This document shows, in pieces, positions 28,421 to 38,270 of a stretch of 64,000 nt of DNA. The number at the start of each line of letters is the position of its first letter. The first letter of the stretch is position 1. The translations under genes were made by a program, and so were the position numbers. This DNA is from Pseudarthrobacter phenanthrenivorans Sphe3 (lineage in GTDB: Bacteria > Actinomycetota > Actinomycetes > Actinomycetales > Micrococcaceae): the NCBI RefSeq assembly GCF_000189535.1, contig NC_015145.1:3472001-3536000 (forward strand), given 5' to 3'. Under the pieces are notes generated by a model. That model was not told where the DNA came from, searched no databases, and saw only the letters and a list, made by a program, of their open reading frames with translations.

Positions 28421-29752
28421 TCAGCCGCGCTCAATGTTGCTGAGGTCCCGGAGGACACCCAGCCGCCCGTCAGTGTGCTGCACCAGGAATTCATGGCCCC
28501 GGTCCTCGAGCGCAAGCACCCAGCCGCCGGGTTCAATGACGAACGCCGGGGCGCCCGTGCGCGGGTCGTAAGCGGTACGATGCTGTGCCACGGCAAACCA
28601 GAAGGCCTCATGAATGGGCTGTTCACCGGATTCCTCGGGGCGGCTGGACGGATCCACTGTGGCACCGATCGGCTCTTCCGTCCGGACCTGCTGGTGTACC
28701 GCAGTGGCCGCCGGCGGCTCCGACGCATCCCTGCCAGAGCCGGCTGCCGGGATGCCGCCCCGCTGGGTCTCTTCGGCGGCAGGTGCTGCGGCGGGGCGTA
28801 CGACGTCGGCCACCTGGGTCGCGGGGCCCGTGTCACCTGCCGGCGTCCATTCGGCTGCCTCGGGAGCCGTTGAAACGGGGGCGGCAGTGGGGACTGCCGC
28901 GGTGGGCGGCGAATAGGACGCACCGGCGTGCCCGGCAGCGACGGGCTGCTCCGCCGGCTGCGGCTGGGCCTCCGGTCCGCGCTGCCCTGCCCCGCCGGAA
29001 GTTGCTGCGGGACCCGGCGTCCCGGCAGAACCGGGCTGGACCGCTGACGATCCTGTTCCCGCGCCACCGAACAGCCCTCCGCCGGACAAGATCTTCGAAC
29101 CGAACTTCGACTCTTTCGACCCGGGAGCGGACTCAGCCTTCGGCGTCTTCGGGACACGGGGCTTCTGGATGGGAACTGCAGCGTCCCGGGCCACCACATG
29201 CGCCGGCACCTCGGTCCGGTCCTGGAAGTCACCTGACACGTATGGCAGGAAGCGTCCCAACACTGTGGCGGCAAAAAGGATCAGCGAACCCACCAGGCCC
29301 ACCAGGAGGGTGGGCACGTAGGCCCCCGCAACAGAGAGGAAGAAGAAAGCCACGGCGAAGGAAGCCACAACGGACGCAAACTGGTCGATCGACAGCGAGC
29401 CGATCCGGATCTTCGCGGCGGGAGCGAGCCGGCGGGCGGCAAAGAGTGCGCTGACCACCAGGGGAAGGATGATGCCCAGCCCCAGGAAGAACAGGTTGTT
29501 AAGGTTCCACAGGTTGTACCGGGCACCAAAGATCGGCAGCAGTGAGGCGACAAAGAGGATCAGGGTGCCGGCGAACACGGCGAGGTCCCTGATGGTGAAC
29601 GGACCCAGCACGGCCTCGTTGGCCTTTACGGCGTTGCCTCCCGCGGAGGCCTTGCCGGCCCGGGCGCCTGCCCCGTCGGCTGTTCCGGTGCTGTTGCCGG
29701 AACTTGCCGCTGTGTCGGGGCCGGTCTTCTGGCCGAAGCTTTGCTGGTTCAT
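28421..29752 (-). CDS. Membrane protein with a long Pro/Ala/Gly linker and a soluble C-terminal module
   Basis: This 443-residue protein has four membrane helices at about residues 50-180 ([80 protein letters not shown]). A low-complexity linker of about 170 residues follows. The compact C-terminus contains [20 protein letters not shown] and [26 protein letters not shown] precedes the ATG. It lies 5 bases upstream of nth in the same direction. I do not recognise a named family; function unknown. Confidence 0.65.
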   Translation of the reverse strand: MNQQSFGQKTGPDTAASSGNSTGTADGAGARAGKASAGGNAVKANEAVLGPFTIRDLAVFAGTLILFVASLLPIFGARYNLWNLNNLFFLGLGIILPLVVSALFAARRLAPAAKIRIGSLSIDQFASVVASFAVAFFFLSVAGAYVPTLLVGLVGSLILFAATVLGRFLPYVSGDFQDRTEVPAHVVARDAAVPIQKPRVPKTPKAESAPGSKESKFGSKILSGGGLFGGAGTGSSAVQPGSAGTPGPAATSGGAGQRGPEAQPQPAEQPVAAGHAGASYSPPTAAVPTAAPVSTAPEAAEWTPAGDTGPATQVADVVRPAAAPAAEETQRGGIPAAGSGRDASEPPAATAVHQQVRTEEPIGATVDPSSRPEESGEQPIHEAFWFAVAQHRTAYDPRTGAPAFVIEPGGWVLALEDRGHEFLVQHTDGRLGVLRDLSNIERG

Positions 29753-30161
29753 TCTGCTCTCCTTAGCGTGGCGGCACCGGGACCGGCATGGCCCCGATAT
29801 CGTGCCGTCTTGACAGCGGTTCCGGCACAGCCAGGCCCTTGTGGAGCCTGGCCCAAGCGGTCCGAAGTGAAGTCACAATTCCATCTCAGCCTAGTCAACA
29901 GCCTGGCTCATCACTAGCTGGGCAACGCCAGCGCCGGCCCGGAAAGCTTCTGCTGCAAACCATTCACCGCTTAATAAATGCCGTTCACGGGCTGCCGTGT
30001 GACTCCGCACACACTGCCGGTGGCGCAAGCATTAGTCTTGATTCCGGAACAGCTCTTTGCGGTATGTCCGTGACCGGCGGTGCCCGACGTCGTGCAGGCG
30101 GCGGAGCCCGGCCGGCGGCGAATGTCCCGCGCAGCAAAGATCGATGAATGATGAGGTTCAC
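29753..30161. promoter_or_regulatory. Divergent promoter region of acs with a Crp/GlxR-like site
   Basis: No gene seen in these 409 bp. TGTGACTCCGCACACA at 29998-30013 contains the exact half-site pair TGTG-N6-CACA used by actinobacterial Crp/GlxR, 150-165 bp before the acs start. Crp control of acetate activation is known in related actinobacteria, and a GlxR-like regulator is encoded at 49.7 kb. No confident -35/-10 pair was assigned. Confidence 0.55.
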
Positions 30162-32174
30162 ATGTCCCAGGACACTTCAAGCGCCGTAGCAACCCCGTCG
30201 GCCGGTGCCGCCCAGCAGGGCGAAGCACACGGTGACGCCTTCGAAAACCTGCTGCATGAGACCCGCGCCTTCCCGCCCACGCCGGAGTTCGCCGCAAACG
30301 CGGTCGTGACCGCGGCCGAGTATGCAGAGGCCGACGCCGACCGGCCGGCTTTTTGGGCGAAGAAGGCCCGTGAGCTGCTGACCTGGAACAAGGACTTCGA
30401 CCAGGCGCTGGACTGGTCCAACCCGCCGTTCGCCAAGTGGTTCGTGGGCGGGGAGGTCAACGCGGCCTACAACGCGCTGGACCGGCATGTGGAGAACGGG
30501 CTGGGCGACCGGGTGGCCATCTACTTCGAGGGTGAGCCGGGAGATACCAGCACCTACACCTACGCGCAGCTCACCGAAGAAGTGAAGAAGGCGGCCAACG
30601 CCTTCGAATCCCTCGGCGTGGCCAAGGGCGACCGGGTTGCCGTCTACCTGCCGATGATCCCCGAAGCCGTGATCACCCTGCTCGCATGTGCCCGCATCGG
30701 CGCCGTGCATTCCGTGGTGTTCGGCGGCTTCTCCGCGGACGCCCTGCGCTCCCGGATCGACGACGCCGAAGCCAAGCTGGTGGTCACCGCTGATGGGACC
30801 TACCGGCGCGGCAAGCCCAGCGCCCTGAAGCCGGCGGTGGATGAGGCCCTGGCCAAGGACGGCCACACGGTCCAGAACGTAGTGGTGGTCAAGCGCAACG
30901 GCCAGGACGTGGACTGGCACGAGGGCCGGGACCACTGGTGGGCCGACACGGTGGAGGCCGCCTCCGCCGAGCACACCGCCGTGGGCCATGACTCCGAGCA
31001 CCCGCTGTTCATTCTCTACACCTCCGGAACCACCGGAAAGCCCAAAGGCATCCTGCACACCACCGGCGGTTACCTCACCCAGACCGCGTACACGCACAAG
31101 GCTGTCTTCGACCTGCACCCGGAAACGGACGTGTACTGGTGCACGGCCGACGTCGGCTGGGTCACCGGCCACTCCTACGTCACCTACGCCCCGCTCATCA
31201 ACGGTGCCACCCAGGTCATGTACGAAGGGACCCCGGACTCCCCGCACCAGGGCCGCTGGTGGGAGATCGTGGAAAAGTACAAGGTTTCCATCCTGTACAC
31301 CGCCCCCACTGCAATCCGCACGTTCATGAAGTGGGGCCGGGAAATCCCGGACAAGTACGATCTCTCCTCACTGCGCGTGCTGGGCTCGGTGGGTGAACCC
31401 ATCAACCCCGAAGCCTGGATGTGGTACCGGAAGGTCATCGGCGGCGACAAGGCACCCATTGTGGACACCTGGTGGCAGACAGAAACCGGCGCCCAGATGA
31501 TTGCCCCGCTTCCCGGCGTCACCGCCACCAAGCCCGGGTCCGCGCAGGTGCCGCTGCCCGGCATCGCCGTGGACGTGGTGGACGAGATGGGCGAATCAGT
31601 GCCCAACGGCCACGGCGGCTTCCTGGTGATCCGCGAACCGTGGCCCGCGATGCTGCGCGGCATCTGGGGCGATCCCGAACGGTTCAAGGACACTTACTGG
31701 TCCCGCTTCGAAACCATGTACTTCGCGGGGGACGGCGCCAAGAAGGACGAGGACGGCGACATCTGGCTCCTCGGCCGCGTGGATGACGTCATGAACGTCT
31801 CCGGGCACCGGCTCTCAACCACCGAGATCGAATCCGCCCTGGTCTCCCACCCCGCCGTCGCGGAGGCCGCCGTCGTGGGCGCCGCGGACGAGACCACCGG
31901 CCAGGCCGTCGTCGCGTTCGTCATCCTCCGCGGTGACGCCGTGGACTCCGGCGACGACATCGTCCAGGAGCTCCGCAACCACGTGGGCAAGGAAATCGGC
32001 CCCATCGCCAAGCCGAAGGCCATCCTGGTGGTCCCGGAACTGCCCAAGACCCGCTCCGGGAAGATCATGCGCCGCCTGCTGAAGGACGTCGCCGAAGGCC
32101 GCGACCCGGGTGACGCCACCACCCTCTCGGATCCCACGATCATGCAGCAGATCGCCGCTTCCCTCAGAAAATAA
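30162..32174 (+). CDS. acs: Acetyl-CoA synthetase (AMP-forming)
   Basis: Acs activates acetate with ATP to acetyl-AMP and then acetyl-CoA. The 670-residue protein has the P-loop-like [18 protein letters not shown], the aryl/acyl binding region [30 protein letters not shown] and [18 protein letters not shown]. The conserved acetylation site [11 protein letters not shown] near the C-terminus is the target of AcuA/Pat-type acetylases and of AcuC-type deacetylases. The ATG at 30162 has GAGG 7 bases upstream; another ATG at 30144 is less favoured. The upstream TGTG-N6-CACA site suggests Crp control. Confidence 0.95.
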   Translation: MSQDTSSAVATPSAGAAQQGEAHGDAFENLLHETRAFPPTPEFAANAVVTAAEYAEADADRPAFWAKKARELLTWNKDFDQALDWSNPPFAKWFVGGEVNAAYNALDRHVENGLGDRVAIYFEGEPGDTSTYTYAQLTEEVKKAANAFESLGVAKGDRVAVYLPMIPEAVITLLACARIGAVHSVVFGGFSADALRSRIDDAEAKLVVTADGTYRRGKPSALKPAVDEALAKDGHTVQNVVVVKRNGQDVDWHEGRDHWWADTVEAASAEHTAVGHDSEHPLFILYTSGTTGKPKGILHTTGGYLTQTAYTHKAVFDLHPETDVYWCTADVGWVTGHSYVTYAPLINGATQVMYEGTPDSPHQGRWWEIVEKYKVSILYTAPTAIRTFMKWGREIPDKYDLSSLRVLGSVGEPINPEAWMWYRKVIGGDKAPIVDTWWQTETGAQMIAPLPGVTATKPGSAQVPLPGIAVDVVDEMGESVPNGHGGFLVIREPWPAMLRGIWGDPERFKDTYWSRFETMYFAGDGAKKDEDGDIWLLGRVDDVMNVSGHRLSTTEIESALVSHPAVAEAAVVGAADETTGQAVVAFVILRGDAVDSGDDIVQELRNHVGKEIGPIAKPKAILVVPELPKTRSGKIMRRLLKDVAEGRDPGDATTLSDPTIMQQIAASLRK

Positions 32175-32192
32175 GTCCGGCAGCTTCAAAGC

Positions 32193-32247
32193 ACGACGGC
32201 GGCTCCTGGCTCCCAGCCGGGCGTCGCCGTCGTCGTATGCTGGGAGC
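32193..32247. terminator. Two interleaved 9-bp hairpins after acs
   Basis: ACGACGGCG (32193-32201) pairs with CGCCGTCGT (32225-32233). GCTCCCAGC (32209-32217) pairs with GCTGGGAGC (32239-32247). The arms interleave, so the two stems are either alternatives or a pseudoknot. They lie 19 bases after the acs stop and 33 bases before the DeoR gene. There is no T-tract, so partial termination is inferred. Confidence 0.5.
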
Positions 32248-32279
32248 AGCCCTGCCCCCTGCCCCGAAGGACCGCCCAG

Positions 32280-33065
32280 ATGCTCGCCGTCGCACGCCAC
32301 CAGGCAATTTTGGACGCCCTCCAGCGCGAGCGGGTTGTCCGGGTCTCGGACCTGGCCCAGCAGCTGGGTGTGTCCCTGATGACTGTCCGCCGCGACATCG
32401 AGGTGCTGGAGGAAGGCGGGCGGCTGGAGAGGATCCACGGCGGTGCGAAAATCCCGGGTGACACCAGCACGCATGAGCCGGGATTCGACCTGAAGTCCAC
32501 GCAGCTGACGGCAGAAAAGCAGGCCATTGCCGTGGAGGCGGCTTCGCTGGTCCAGGAAGGCATGGCGGTGGGGCTCAGTGCCGGCACTACTACATGGGCC
32601 CTGGCGAAGGAACTGGTCAACGGTCCCCAGATCACCGTGGTCACCAATTCGGTGCGGATCGCGGACCTCTTCCACCATGCGGCTGCCACGGGCCCGGCCA
32701 GGTACAGCTCCACCGTGATCCTGATCGGCGGCGAGCGCACCCCGTCCGACGCTTTGGTGGGACCCATTGCCACGGCGGCACTGAAACAGCTCCACCTGGA
32801 CGTGCTGTTCATGGGCGTTCACGGAATGGACGGACAGGCAGGTTTTACCACCCCCAACCTGCTTGAAGCCGAAACCGACAGGGCTTTCGTGGCAGCTGCC
32901 CGCAAAACGGTGGTGCTGGCTGATCACACCAAGTGGGGCCTGCTGGGCATCAGTTCCATTGCGTCGCTGGAGGACGTTGACGAGGTGATCACCGATTCCG
33001 GGCTGGGCCTGGAGGCGCAAAGGTTGATCAGCGAGAGCACCAAGCTTCGGGTGGTTCCCGCCTAG
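32280..33065 (+). CDS. DeoR-family sugar-responsive repressor
   Basis: This 261-residue protein has an N-terminal DeoR HTH (RHQAILDALQRERVVRVSDLAQQLGVSLMTVRRDIEVLEEGG). A sugar-phosphate-isomerase-like sensor domain follows, with LSAGTTTWALAKEL, VTNSVRIADLF and the DeoR-C motif GLGLEAQRLI. The effector is normally a phosphorylated sugar. GAAGGA lies 8 bases before the ATG. No target is adjacent on the same strand; acs lies upstream and the galactoside cluster downstream. It converges with the LacI gene. Confidence 0.86.
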   Translation: MLAVARHQAILDALQRERVVRVSDLAQQLGVSLMTVRRDIEVLEEGGRLERIHGGAKIPGDTSTHEPGFDLKSTQLTAEKQAIAVEAASLVQEGMAVGLSAGTTTWALAKELVNGPQITVVTNSVRIADLFHHAAATGPARYSSTVILIGGERTPSDALVGPIATAALKQLHLDVLFMGVHGMDGQAGFTTPNLLEAETDRAFVAAARKTVVLADHTKWGLLGISSIASLEDVDEVITDSGLGLEAQRLISESTKLRVVPA

Positions 33066-33071
33066 CGGCGC

Positions 33072-34088
33072 CTAGGCTGATTCGCGCCACATGATGTCTG
33101 TTTCCAGCACGCGCGGCGGGCTGGGCTTTCCCGAAAGCTGTGCGAGGACCAGTTCCGCAGCCGCGCTTCCCAGCAGGTCGGCCGGCTGGCGCACGGTGGA
33201 GAGCTGCGGCCTGCACCGCAGCGCCCAGCTGCTGTCGTCGAAGCCAACAATGCCCACGTCTTCAGGCACCCGGCGTCCTGCCTCCTGGAGTGCTGTCATC
33301 GCACCGGCGGCCACCGCATCCGACGCGGCAAAGACGCCGTCGATGGCAGGATCGCGCCGCAGCAGTTCCTGCATTCCTTCCAGTCCCGCGGCGTAGGTGT
33401 ACAGCGGGTATTCCACAACCATGCGCGGATCGAAGCCCTCGCCCATGGCGGCACGGAATCCGGCAAGCCGGTCCTGGCCCGAGTCGCGGTCCAGCGCGCT
33501 GGCGATCATCCCCACCCGCTTCCGGCCAGTCTGCAGCAGCCGCCCGGTGATGTTGCGCGCCGCCTCCACATTGTCTATGGCCGCGTAGGGCAGGTCCGGG
33601 GTTCCGTCCGGGTGGCCCACAAAGGCGGCCGGCAAACCGATGTCGGCCACGGCTGCCGCGATGGGGTCGGAGGCACGGGCGGAGATAATCACCGCCCCGT
33701 CCACAAGGCCGCCTCGGAGGTAATCCGCCACCCGGCGGCTGTCGCGGTCGGAATCGATAATCAGCGACACCAGTTGGTAGTCCGCCTTCGAAAGCACCTC
33801 GTTGGCCCCGAGCAGGATCGAGCCGATGTTCGGGTCCTCGAAGAGCAGGGAGTGGGGCTCGTGGATGATCAGGCCTATCGCCCTGGACTCCTGCTTGACC
33901 AGGTTCCGGGCGGCACTGTTGCGGACGTAGCCCACGCGGGCAATTGCCTCCTCCACTGCCTGCCTGGCCTCGTCGGAAACGTATTTCTCCCCGTTGACCA
34001 CCCTTGAGACGGTTCCACGTGAGAGCCCGGCTGCGTGCGCCACATCGTTGATGGTGGCGCGGCGGGAGCGGGTGCGGGTCAGGGACAT
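33072..34088 (-). CDS. LacI-family repressor of the beta-galactoside cluster
   Basis: This 338-residue protein opens with the LacI HTH (ATINDVAHAAGLSRGTVSRVVNGEKYVSDEAR) and continues into a periplasmic-binding-protein-like sensor (IGLIIHEPHSLLFEDPNIG, GIVGFDDSSWALRCRPQLSTV). It probably senses a galactoside or its transglycosylation product. The ATG at 34088 is 6 bases after TACAGT, suggesting a leaderless transcript. It is divergent from the GH42 gene with two LacI-type operators between, so it is inferred to repress both directions. Confidence 0.87.
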   Translation of the reverse strand: MSLTRTRSRRATINDVAHAAGLSRGTVSRVVNGEKYVSDEARQAVEEAIARVGYVRNSAARNLVKQESRAIGLIIHEPHSLLFEDPNIGSILLGANEVLSKADYQLVSLIIDSDRDSRRVADYLRGGLVDGAVIISARASDPIAAAVADIGLPAAFVGHPDGTPDLPYAAIDNVEAARNITGRLLQTGRKRVGMIASALDRDSGQDRLAGFRAAMGEGFDPRMVVEYPLYTYAAGLEGMQELLRRDPAIDGVFAASDAVAAGAMTALQEAGRRVPEDVGIVGFDDSSWALRCRPQLSTVRQPADLLGSAAAELVLAQLSGKPSPPRVLETDIMWRESA

Positions 34089-34164
34089 ATCTGTACTGTA
34101 GCGGAGCCGGGCGGTGGTGCTGGTTCCGCCGCCGCGTTGACAGCCGTCGGCCGCAAGGATAGTC

Positions 34165-34178
34165 TGTGAACGTTCCCA
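34165..34178. promoter_or_regulatory. LacI-type operator 1 of the beta-galactoside cluster
   Basis: TGTGAACGTTCCCA has the AACGTT core centred on CG that is typical of LacI/GalR operators. Together with operator 2 it forms a larger mirror-image pair (17-base arms, 34164-34180 and 34208-34224). Confidence 0.75.
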
Positions 34179-34209
34179 GATGACCTGCATCACCTTTCAG
34201 CGTGGCCTC

Positions 34210-34223
34210 TGGGAACGTTCACA
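34210..34223. promoter_or_regulatory. LacI-type operator 2 of the beta-galactoside cluster
   Basis: TGGGAACGTTCACA is the exact inverse of operator 1, centred 45 bp away. The two sites face opposite promoters, which fits divergent control by one repressor and possibly a small DNA loop. Confidence 0.75.
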
Positions 34224-34304
34224 GAACGTATCGACAACAGCGTCCCCCCAGCTCGGGAAATCCTCCCCGGCTTGCACGGACTGCTGCAAGCCGAAGGAGC
34301 AGGG

Positions 34305-36356
34305 TTGAGTCCCAGCAGAACGCCTGTCAAGCAACTGTCCGGAACCGGGAACTTTGTGTATGGCTGCGATTACAACCCGGAACAGTGGGAGCGGTCCGTC
34401 TGGGAGGAAGACGTCAGGCTGATGAAGCGCGCAGGCGTCAACCTCGTGGCCGTCAACATCTTTGGCTGGGCGGAAGTCGAGGGCTCCCCCGGAATCTACT
34501 CATTCGAGCGGCTGGACGAGATTCTTGAACTGCTCCACGCCAACGGAATCGGGGTCAACCTGGGCACCGGCACATCATCCACGCCCGCATGGCTCACCAC
34601 GCTGCATCCGGAGATCCTTCCCCGGTCGGCGTCAGGAGTGCTGGCCTGGCCCGGTGGACGCCAGGCCTGGTGCCCCAGTTCGCCGCACTACCGGGAACAC
34701 GCCCTGAGGCTGGTGCGGGAGACCGTCCGCCGCTATGGCGCCCACCCCGCCGTCCGGCTGTGGCACGTCTCCAATGAACTCGGCTGCCACAACGCCCTGT
34801 GCTACTGCGACGTGTCCGCCGCGGCGTTCCGCGGTTGGCTCGAGGCGCGGTACAGCACCCTGGATGCACTCAACAAAGCCTGGGGCACCACATTCTGGTC
34901 CCAGCGGTACTCCGCCTGGGAGCAGATCCTGCCGCCCCGGACCACCGCCTCCACCAACAACCCCACCCAGGTCCTCGACTTCCACCGTTTCAGTTCGGAC
35001 GAACTGCTCGGCTACTACCAGGCCGAAGCGGACATCCTCCGGCAGCACAGCAGCATTCCGGTCACCACCAACTTCATGGTCACGGCGCATATCCGCAACC
35101 TGGATTACTGGTCCTGGGCGCCGCGGATGGATGTGATCGCCAATGACCACTACCTGGACCACCGCCTTGCTGCTCCCGGCACGGAACTGGCCTTTGCCGC
35201 CGACACCACCCGCGGGCTGGCCCAGGGCCAGCCCTGGCTGCTGATGGAGCACTCCACCTCGGCCGTGAACTGGCAGCCCCGAAACATCGCCAAGGAACCG
35301 GGTGAGATGCTGCGCAACTCGCTCGCCCACCTGGCCCGGGGAGCGGACGGCCTGTGCTTCTTCCAGTGGCGCGCGTCCGTCCAGGGCAGCGAGAAGTTCC
35401 ATTCAGCGATGCTGCCCCATGCCGGAACCGACTCCCGGATCTGGCGGGAGGTCCTGGAACTGGGCGGCATCCTCGAGAAACTCGCCGAGGTCGCGGGAAC
35501 CACTGTCACGGCAGAGGCGGCCCTGGTGTTCAGCTGGGAAGCCTGGTGGGCCTACGACCAGGAGTCCCACCCTTCTTCTGACGTGCGGTACCTCGACCAG
35601 GTCCACGCCATGTACAAGGCACTCTGGGACGCCGGCATCACGGTGGACATCGTTGCCCCGGGCGCCAGTCTCTCCGGTTACAAACTGGCGGTCGTCCCCG
35701 GCCTTTATCTCGTCCGGGAACGCGAGGCCGCGGTACTGGCCGATTACGTCAGGAAGGGGGGCACCGCCGTCGTCACGTATTTCAGCGGCATCGTGGATGA
35801 AAACGAAACGGTGTTCACCGGAGGTTACCCGGGGGCGTTCCGCGACCTGCTGGGCACCCGCTCCGAGGAGTTCTACCCCCTGCCGCCGGGACGGACCCTG
35901 GCACTGGACAACGGGTCCACCGCCTCGCTGTGGACCGAGGCCGCGCGGCTCGAAGGTGCCGAAGCCAAGGTGTCGTTCAGCGAAGGGCACCTGGCCGGGT
36001 CGCCCGCAGTAACCCGGAACGGCTACGGACCCGGGAGCGCCTGGTACATCGGCACCGTACTCGACCCGGCAGGGCTGCGTGACATTGTCACCGAAGCCGC
36101 CAGTGATGCCGGAATCACCGTGCTGGAATCCCCGGAAGGCCTGGAAGTTGTTGTCCGCTCAGGTGTGAATGGCAGCTACACCTTCCTTATTAACCACTCA
36201 CAGGACGAGCACAAGTTCGCGGCGCATGGCCGGGAACTCATTGTGGGCGAGGACGTCTCCAACGCCGTCGTCATTCCTGCAGGCGCGGTTCGCGTTGTCC
36301 GCACCTCCAATCCAACACCCCCAACCGGCCCAAGCACCGGCCAAAAGGATAAATGA
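34305..36356 (+). CDS. GH42 beta-galactosidase
   Basis: This 683-residue intracellular retaining glycosidase of family GH42 acts on beta-galactosides. The acid/base Glu is at about 158 in HVSNELGCHN and the nucleophile Glu at about 315 in LLMEHSTSAVNW. The opening YGCDYNPEQW and NIFGWAEVEGSPGIYSFERL are family landmarks. A trimerisation-type domain and C-terminal beta domain follow. There is no signal peptide. The start is TTG at 34305 with AAGGAG 6 bases upstream, which outranks the ATG at 34272. The stop overlaps the first permease start (ATGA). Confidence 0.92.
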   Translation: MSPSRTPVKQLSGTGNFVYGCDYNPEQWERSVWEEDVRLMKRAGVNLVAVNIFGWAEVEGSPGIYSFERLDEILELLHANGIGVNLGTGTSSTPAWLTTLHPEILPRSASGVLAWPGGRQAWCPSSPHYREHALRLVRETVRRYGAHPAVRLWHVSNELGCHNALCYCDVSAAAFRGWLEARYSTLDALNKAWGTTFWSQRYSAWEQILPPRTTASTNNPTQVLDFHRFSSDELLGYYQAEADILRQHSSIPVTTNFMVTAHIRNLDYWSWAPRMDVIANDHYLDHRLAAPGTELAFAADTTRGLAQGQPWLLMEHSTSAVNWQPRNIAKEPGEMLRNSLAHLARGADGLCFFQWRASVQGSEKFHSAMLPHAGTDSRIWREVLELGGILEKLAEVAGTTVTAEAALVFSWEAWWAYDQESHPSSDVRYLDQVHAMYKALWDAGITVDIVAPGASLSGYKLAVVPGLYLVREREAAVLADYVRKGGTAVVTYFSGIVDENETVFTGGYPGAFRDLLGTRSEEFYPLPPGRTLALDNGSTASLWTEAARLEGAEAKVSFSEGHLAGSPAVTRNGYGPGSAWYIGTVLDPAGLRDIVTEAASDAGITVLESPEGLEVVVRSGVNGSYTFLINHSQDEHKFAAHGRELIVGEDVSNAVVIPAGAVRVVRTSNPTPPTGPSTGQKDK

Positions 36357-37288
36357 AAGTGACCAGAACCAGCACAGCCCCGGAACCGGCCCTGGGGGCG
36401 CCGAAGACCCGGAGAGCCAAAACCACCGGCGCCCAGCGCCGGGCCGTCTTCCTGTTCGTGGCGCCCTTCGGTGTCCTCTTCCTTGCCTTCTACGCTGTCC
36501 CGATCGTCTTCGCGGTGGTTCAGTCCCTGCTGACGGTGGAGCGCAAGGGCACCTTCGGCCGGCCCCAGCAGGTCTTTGGCGGATTCGTGCAGTACCAGCA
36601 GGTTTTCCAGAACACGGAATTCTGGGAGTCGGTGGGACGCGTGCTCTTGTTCGGAGTTGTCCAGGTGCCCATCATGCTGGGCCTTGCCCTCCTGTTCGCC
36701 CTGCTGCTCGATTCACCCCTGCTGAAGGGCAAGAAGTTCTTCCGGCTTGCCTTCTTCGCCCCGTATGCGGTGCCAGGCGTCATTGCCGCCATCATGTGGG
36801 GCTTCCTGTACTCCCCCTCGCTTTCCCCGTTCGACGCCATCACCTCGCAGGTGAACCTCCTCTCCGCAGAACTGGTCCTGTGGGCGGTCGCAAACATCGT
36901 GACCTGGGTGTACGTGGGCTACAACATGCTGATCATCTACTCGTCATTGCTGGCCATCCCCACAGAGATCTACGAGGCGGCCCGGCTGGACGGTGCCAGC
37001 AACCTCCAGATCGCTTTACGGATCAAGATTCCGCTGGTGGTCCCGGCCATCATCCTCACCGGAGTGTTCTCGATCATCGGCACGCTCCAATTGCTCGCCG
37101 AGCCCCAGACTTTGCGCAGTTTCAGCTCCGCCATCAGCAGCACCTTCACCCCGAACCTGGCCGTGTACACCACGGCGTCCGTTCCCAACTACAACCTCGC
37201 CGCGGCATTCTCGGTGGTGCTGGCCCTGGCCACATTCGTTCTTTCCTTCGTCTTCCTCAAGGCAACCCAGCGGAAGGTCTCCCAGTGA
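36353..37288 (+). CDS. Sugar ABC transporter permease (MalF type), cluster 1
   Basis: This 311-residue protein has six membrane helices. The binding-protein-dependent permease EAA loop is EIYEAARLDGASNLQIALRIKIPLV near residue 205, where the ATPase docks. The ATG overlaps the beta-galactosidase stop by 4 bases, and GGA lies just upstream. It is the first of two permeases for an importer likely to bring in galactosides or oligosaccharides. No ATPase gene follows. Confidence 0.88.
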   Translation: MKVTRTSTAPEPALGAPKTRRAKTTGAQRRAVFLFVAPFGVLFLAFYAVPIVFAVVQSLLTVERKGTFGRPQQVFGGFVQYQQVFQNTEFWESVGRVLLFGVVQVPIMLGLALLFALLLDSPLLKGKKFFRLAFFAPYAVPGVIAAIMWGFLYSPSLSPFDAITSQVNLLSAELVLWAVANIVTWVYVGYNMLIIYSSLLAIPTEIYEAARLDGASNLQIALRIKIPLVVPAIILTGVFSIIGTLQLLAEPQTLRSFSSAISSTFTPNLAVYTTASVPNYNLAAAFSVVLALATFVLSFVFLKATQRKVSQ

Positions 37289-38199
37289 GTACAGCAACGG
37301 CCACAACACCGGAAAGCACGTCCGCTCCCCGTGCCGCCACCCCGCGCGGACCGCGGCACAGCATCATGTCGCGGAGCGCAGCGATGCTCATCATGGGCGT
37401 CTTCACGCTCTATTTCCTGACCCCCATCTGGTGGCTGCTGGTGTCCTCCTCCAAGACGGGTGGTGAGATCACCAGCACCGCACCGCTGTGGTTCACCATG
37501 GATTCTGTTCCCACCTTCATGGCCAATCTGGGAAATCTCTTCACCTACAGCGACGGCGTCTTTGGGCGCTGGCTTGCCAACAGCGCGCTCTACGCCGGAC
37601 TCGGAGCCTTGCTTGGTACGGTCATCGCCGCCATGTGCGGCTACGCTTTGGCAAAGTACGAGTTCCGTGGCCGCGAAGCCATCTTCAACATCGTGCTGAG
37701 CGGCGTCCTGGTTCCGGCAACCGCCCTGGCCCTGCCGCTGTTCCTGATCTTCAGCGAAGTGAAACTGACCAACACCCTGTGGGCCGTGTTCCTCCCCAGC
37801 CTGGTCAGTCCCTTCGGGGTCTACCTCGCCCGGATCTACGCGGCGGCGAGCGTTCCCACCGAACTCCTGGAGGCTGCACGGCTCGATGGTTCCTCAGAAG
37901 TGAGGACCTTCTTCACAGTCTCCACCCGCCTCATGGCCCCGGCACTGGTGACCATCTTCCTGTTCCAGTTCGTGGCCATCTGGAACAACTTCTTCCTGCC
38001 CCTGATCATGCTCCGCGACCAGGTGCTGTTCCCGGTCACGCTGGGGCTGTACGCCTGGAACAGCCAGATCAGCCAGATTCCCGAGCTCCGCGTCCTGGTG
38101 ATCGTCGGGGCGCTCGTATCAATCCTCCCGCTGATTGCAACGTTCCTGGCGCTTCAACGTTTCTGGAGCAGCGGGCTGGGCGCCGGAAGCGTCAAGTAG
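37285..38199 (+). CDS. Sugar ABC transporter permease (MalG type), cluster 1
   Basis: This 304-residue permease has six helices, with the EAA loop ELLEAARLDGSSEVRTFFTVSTRLM near residue 190. The start is GTG at 37285 overlapping the preceding stop by 4 bases (GTGA). The long in-frame extension to 36169 lies inside the preceding genes and is not real. It completes the channel with the MalF-type partner. Confidence 0.88.
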   Translation: MSTATATTPESTSAPRAATPRGPRHSIMSRSAAMLIMGVFTLYFLTPIWWLLVSSSKTGGEITSTAPLWFTMDSVPTFMANLGNLFTYSDGVFGRWLANSALYAGLGALLGTVIAAMCGYALAKYEFRGREAIFNIVLSGVLVPATALALPLFLIFSEVKLTNTLWAVFLPSLVSPFGVYLARIYAAASVPTELLEAARLDGSSEVRTFFTVSTRLMAPALVTIFLFQFVAIWNNFFLPLIMLRDQVLFPVTLGLYAWNSQISQIPELRVLVIVGALVSILPLIATFLALQRFWSSGLGAGSVK

Positions 38200-38270
38200 C
38201 CCTCCCATCTCCCCACCCAAACGTCCTGCGGCACCCGCCGCGGCACACCACCCCATTGATAGGAAAAGAA

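Noticed and set aside
37488..38270. N-terminal extension of the cluster 1 binding protein
   Set aside because: It overlaps the second permease in another frame; the lipoprotein signal starts at 38271.
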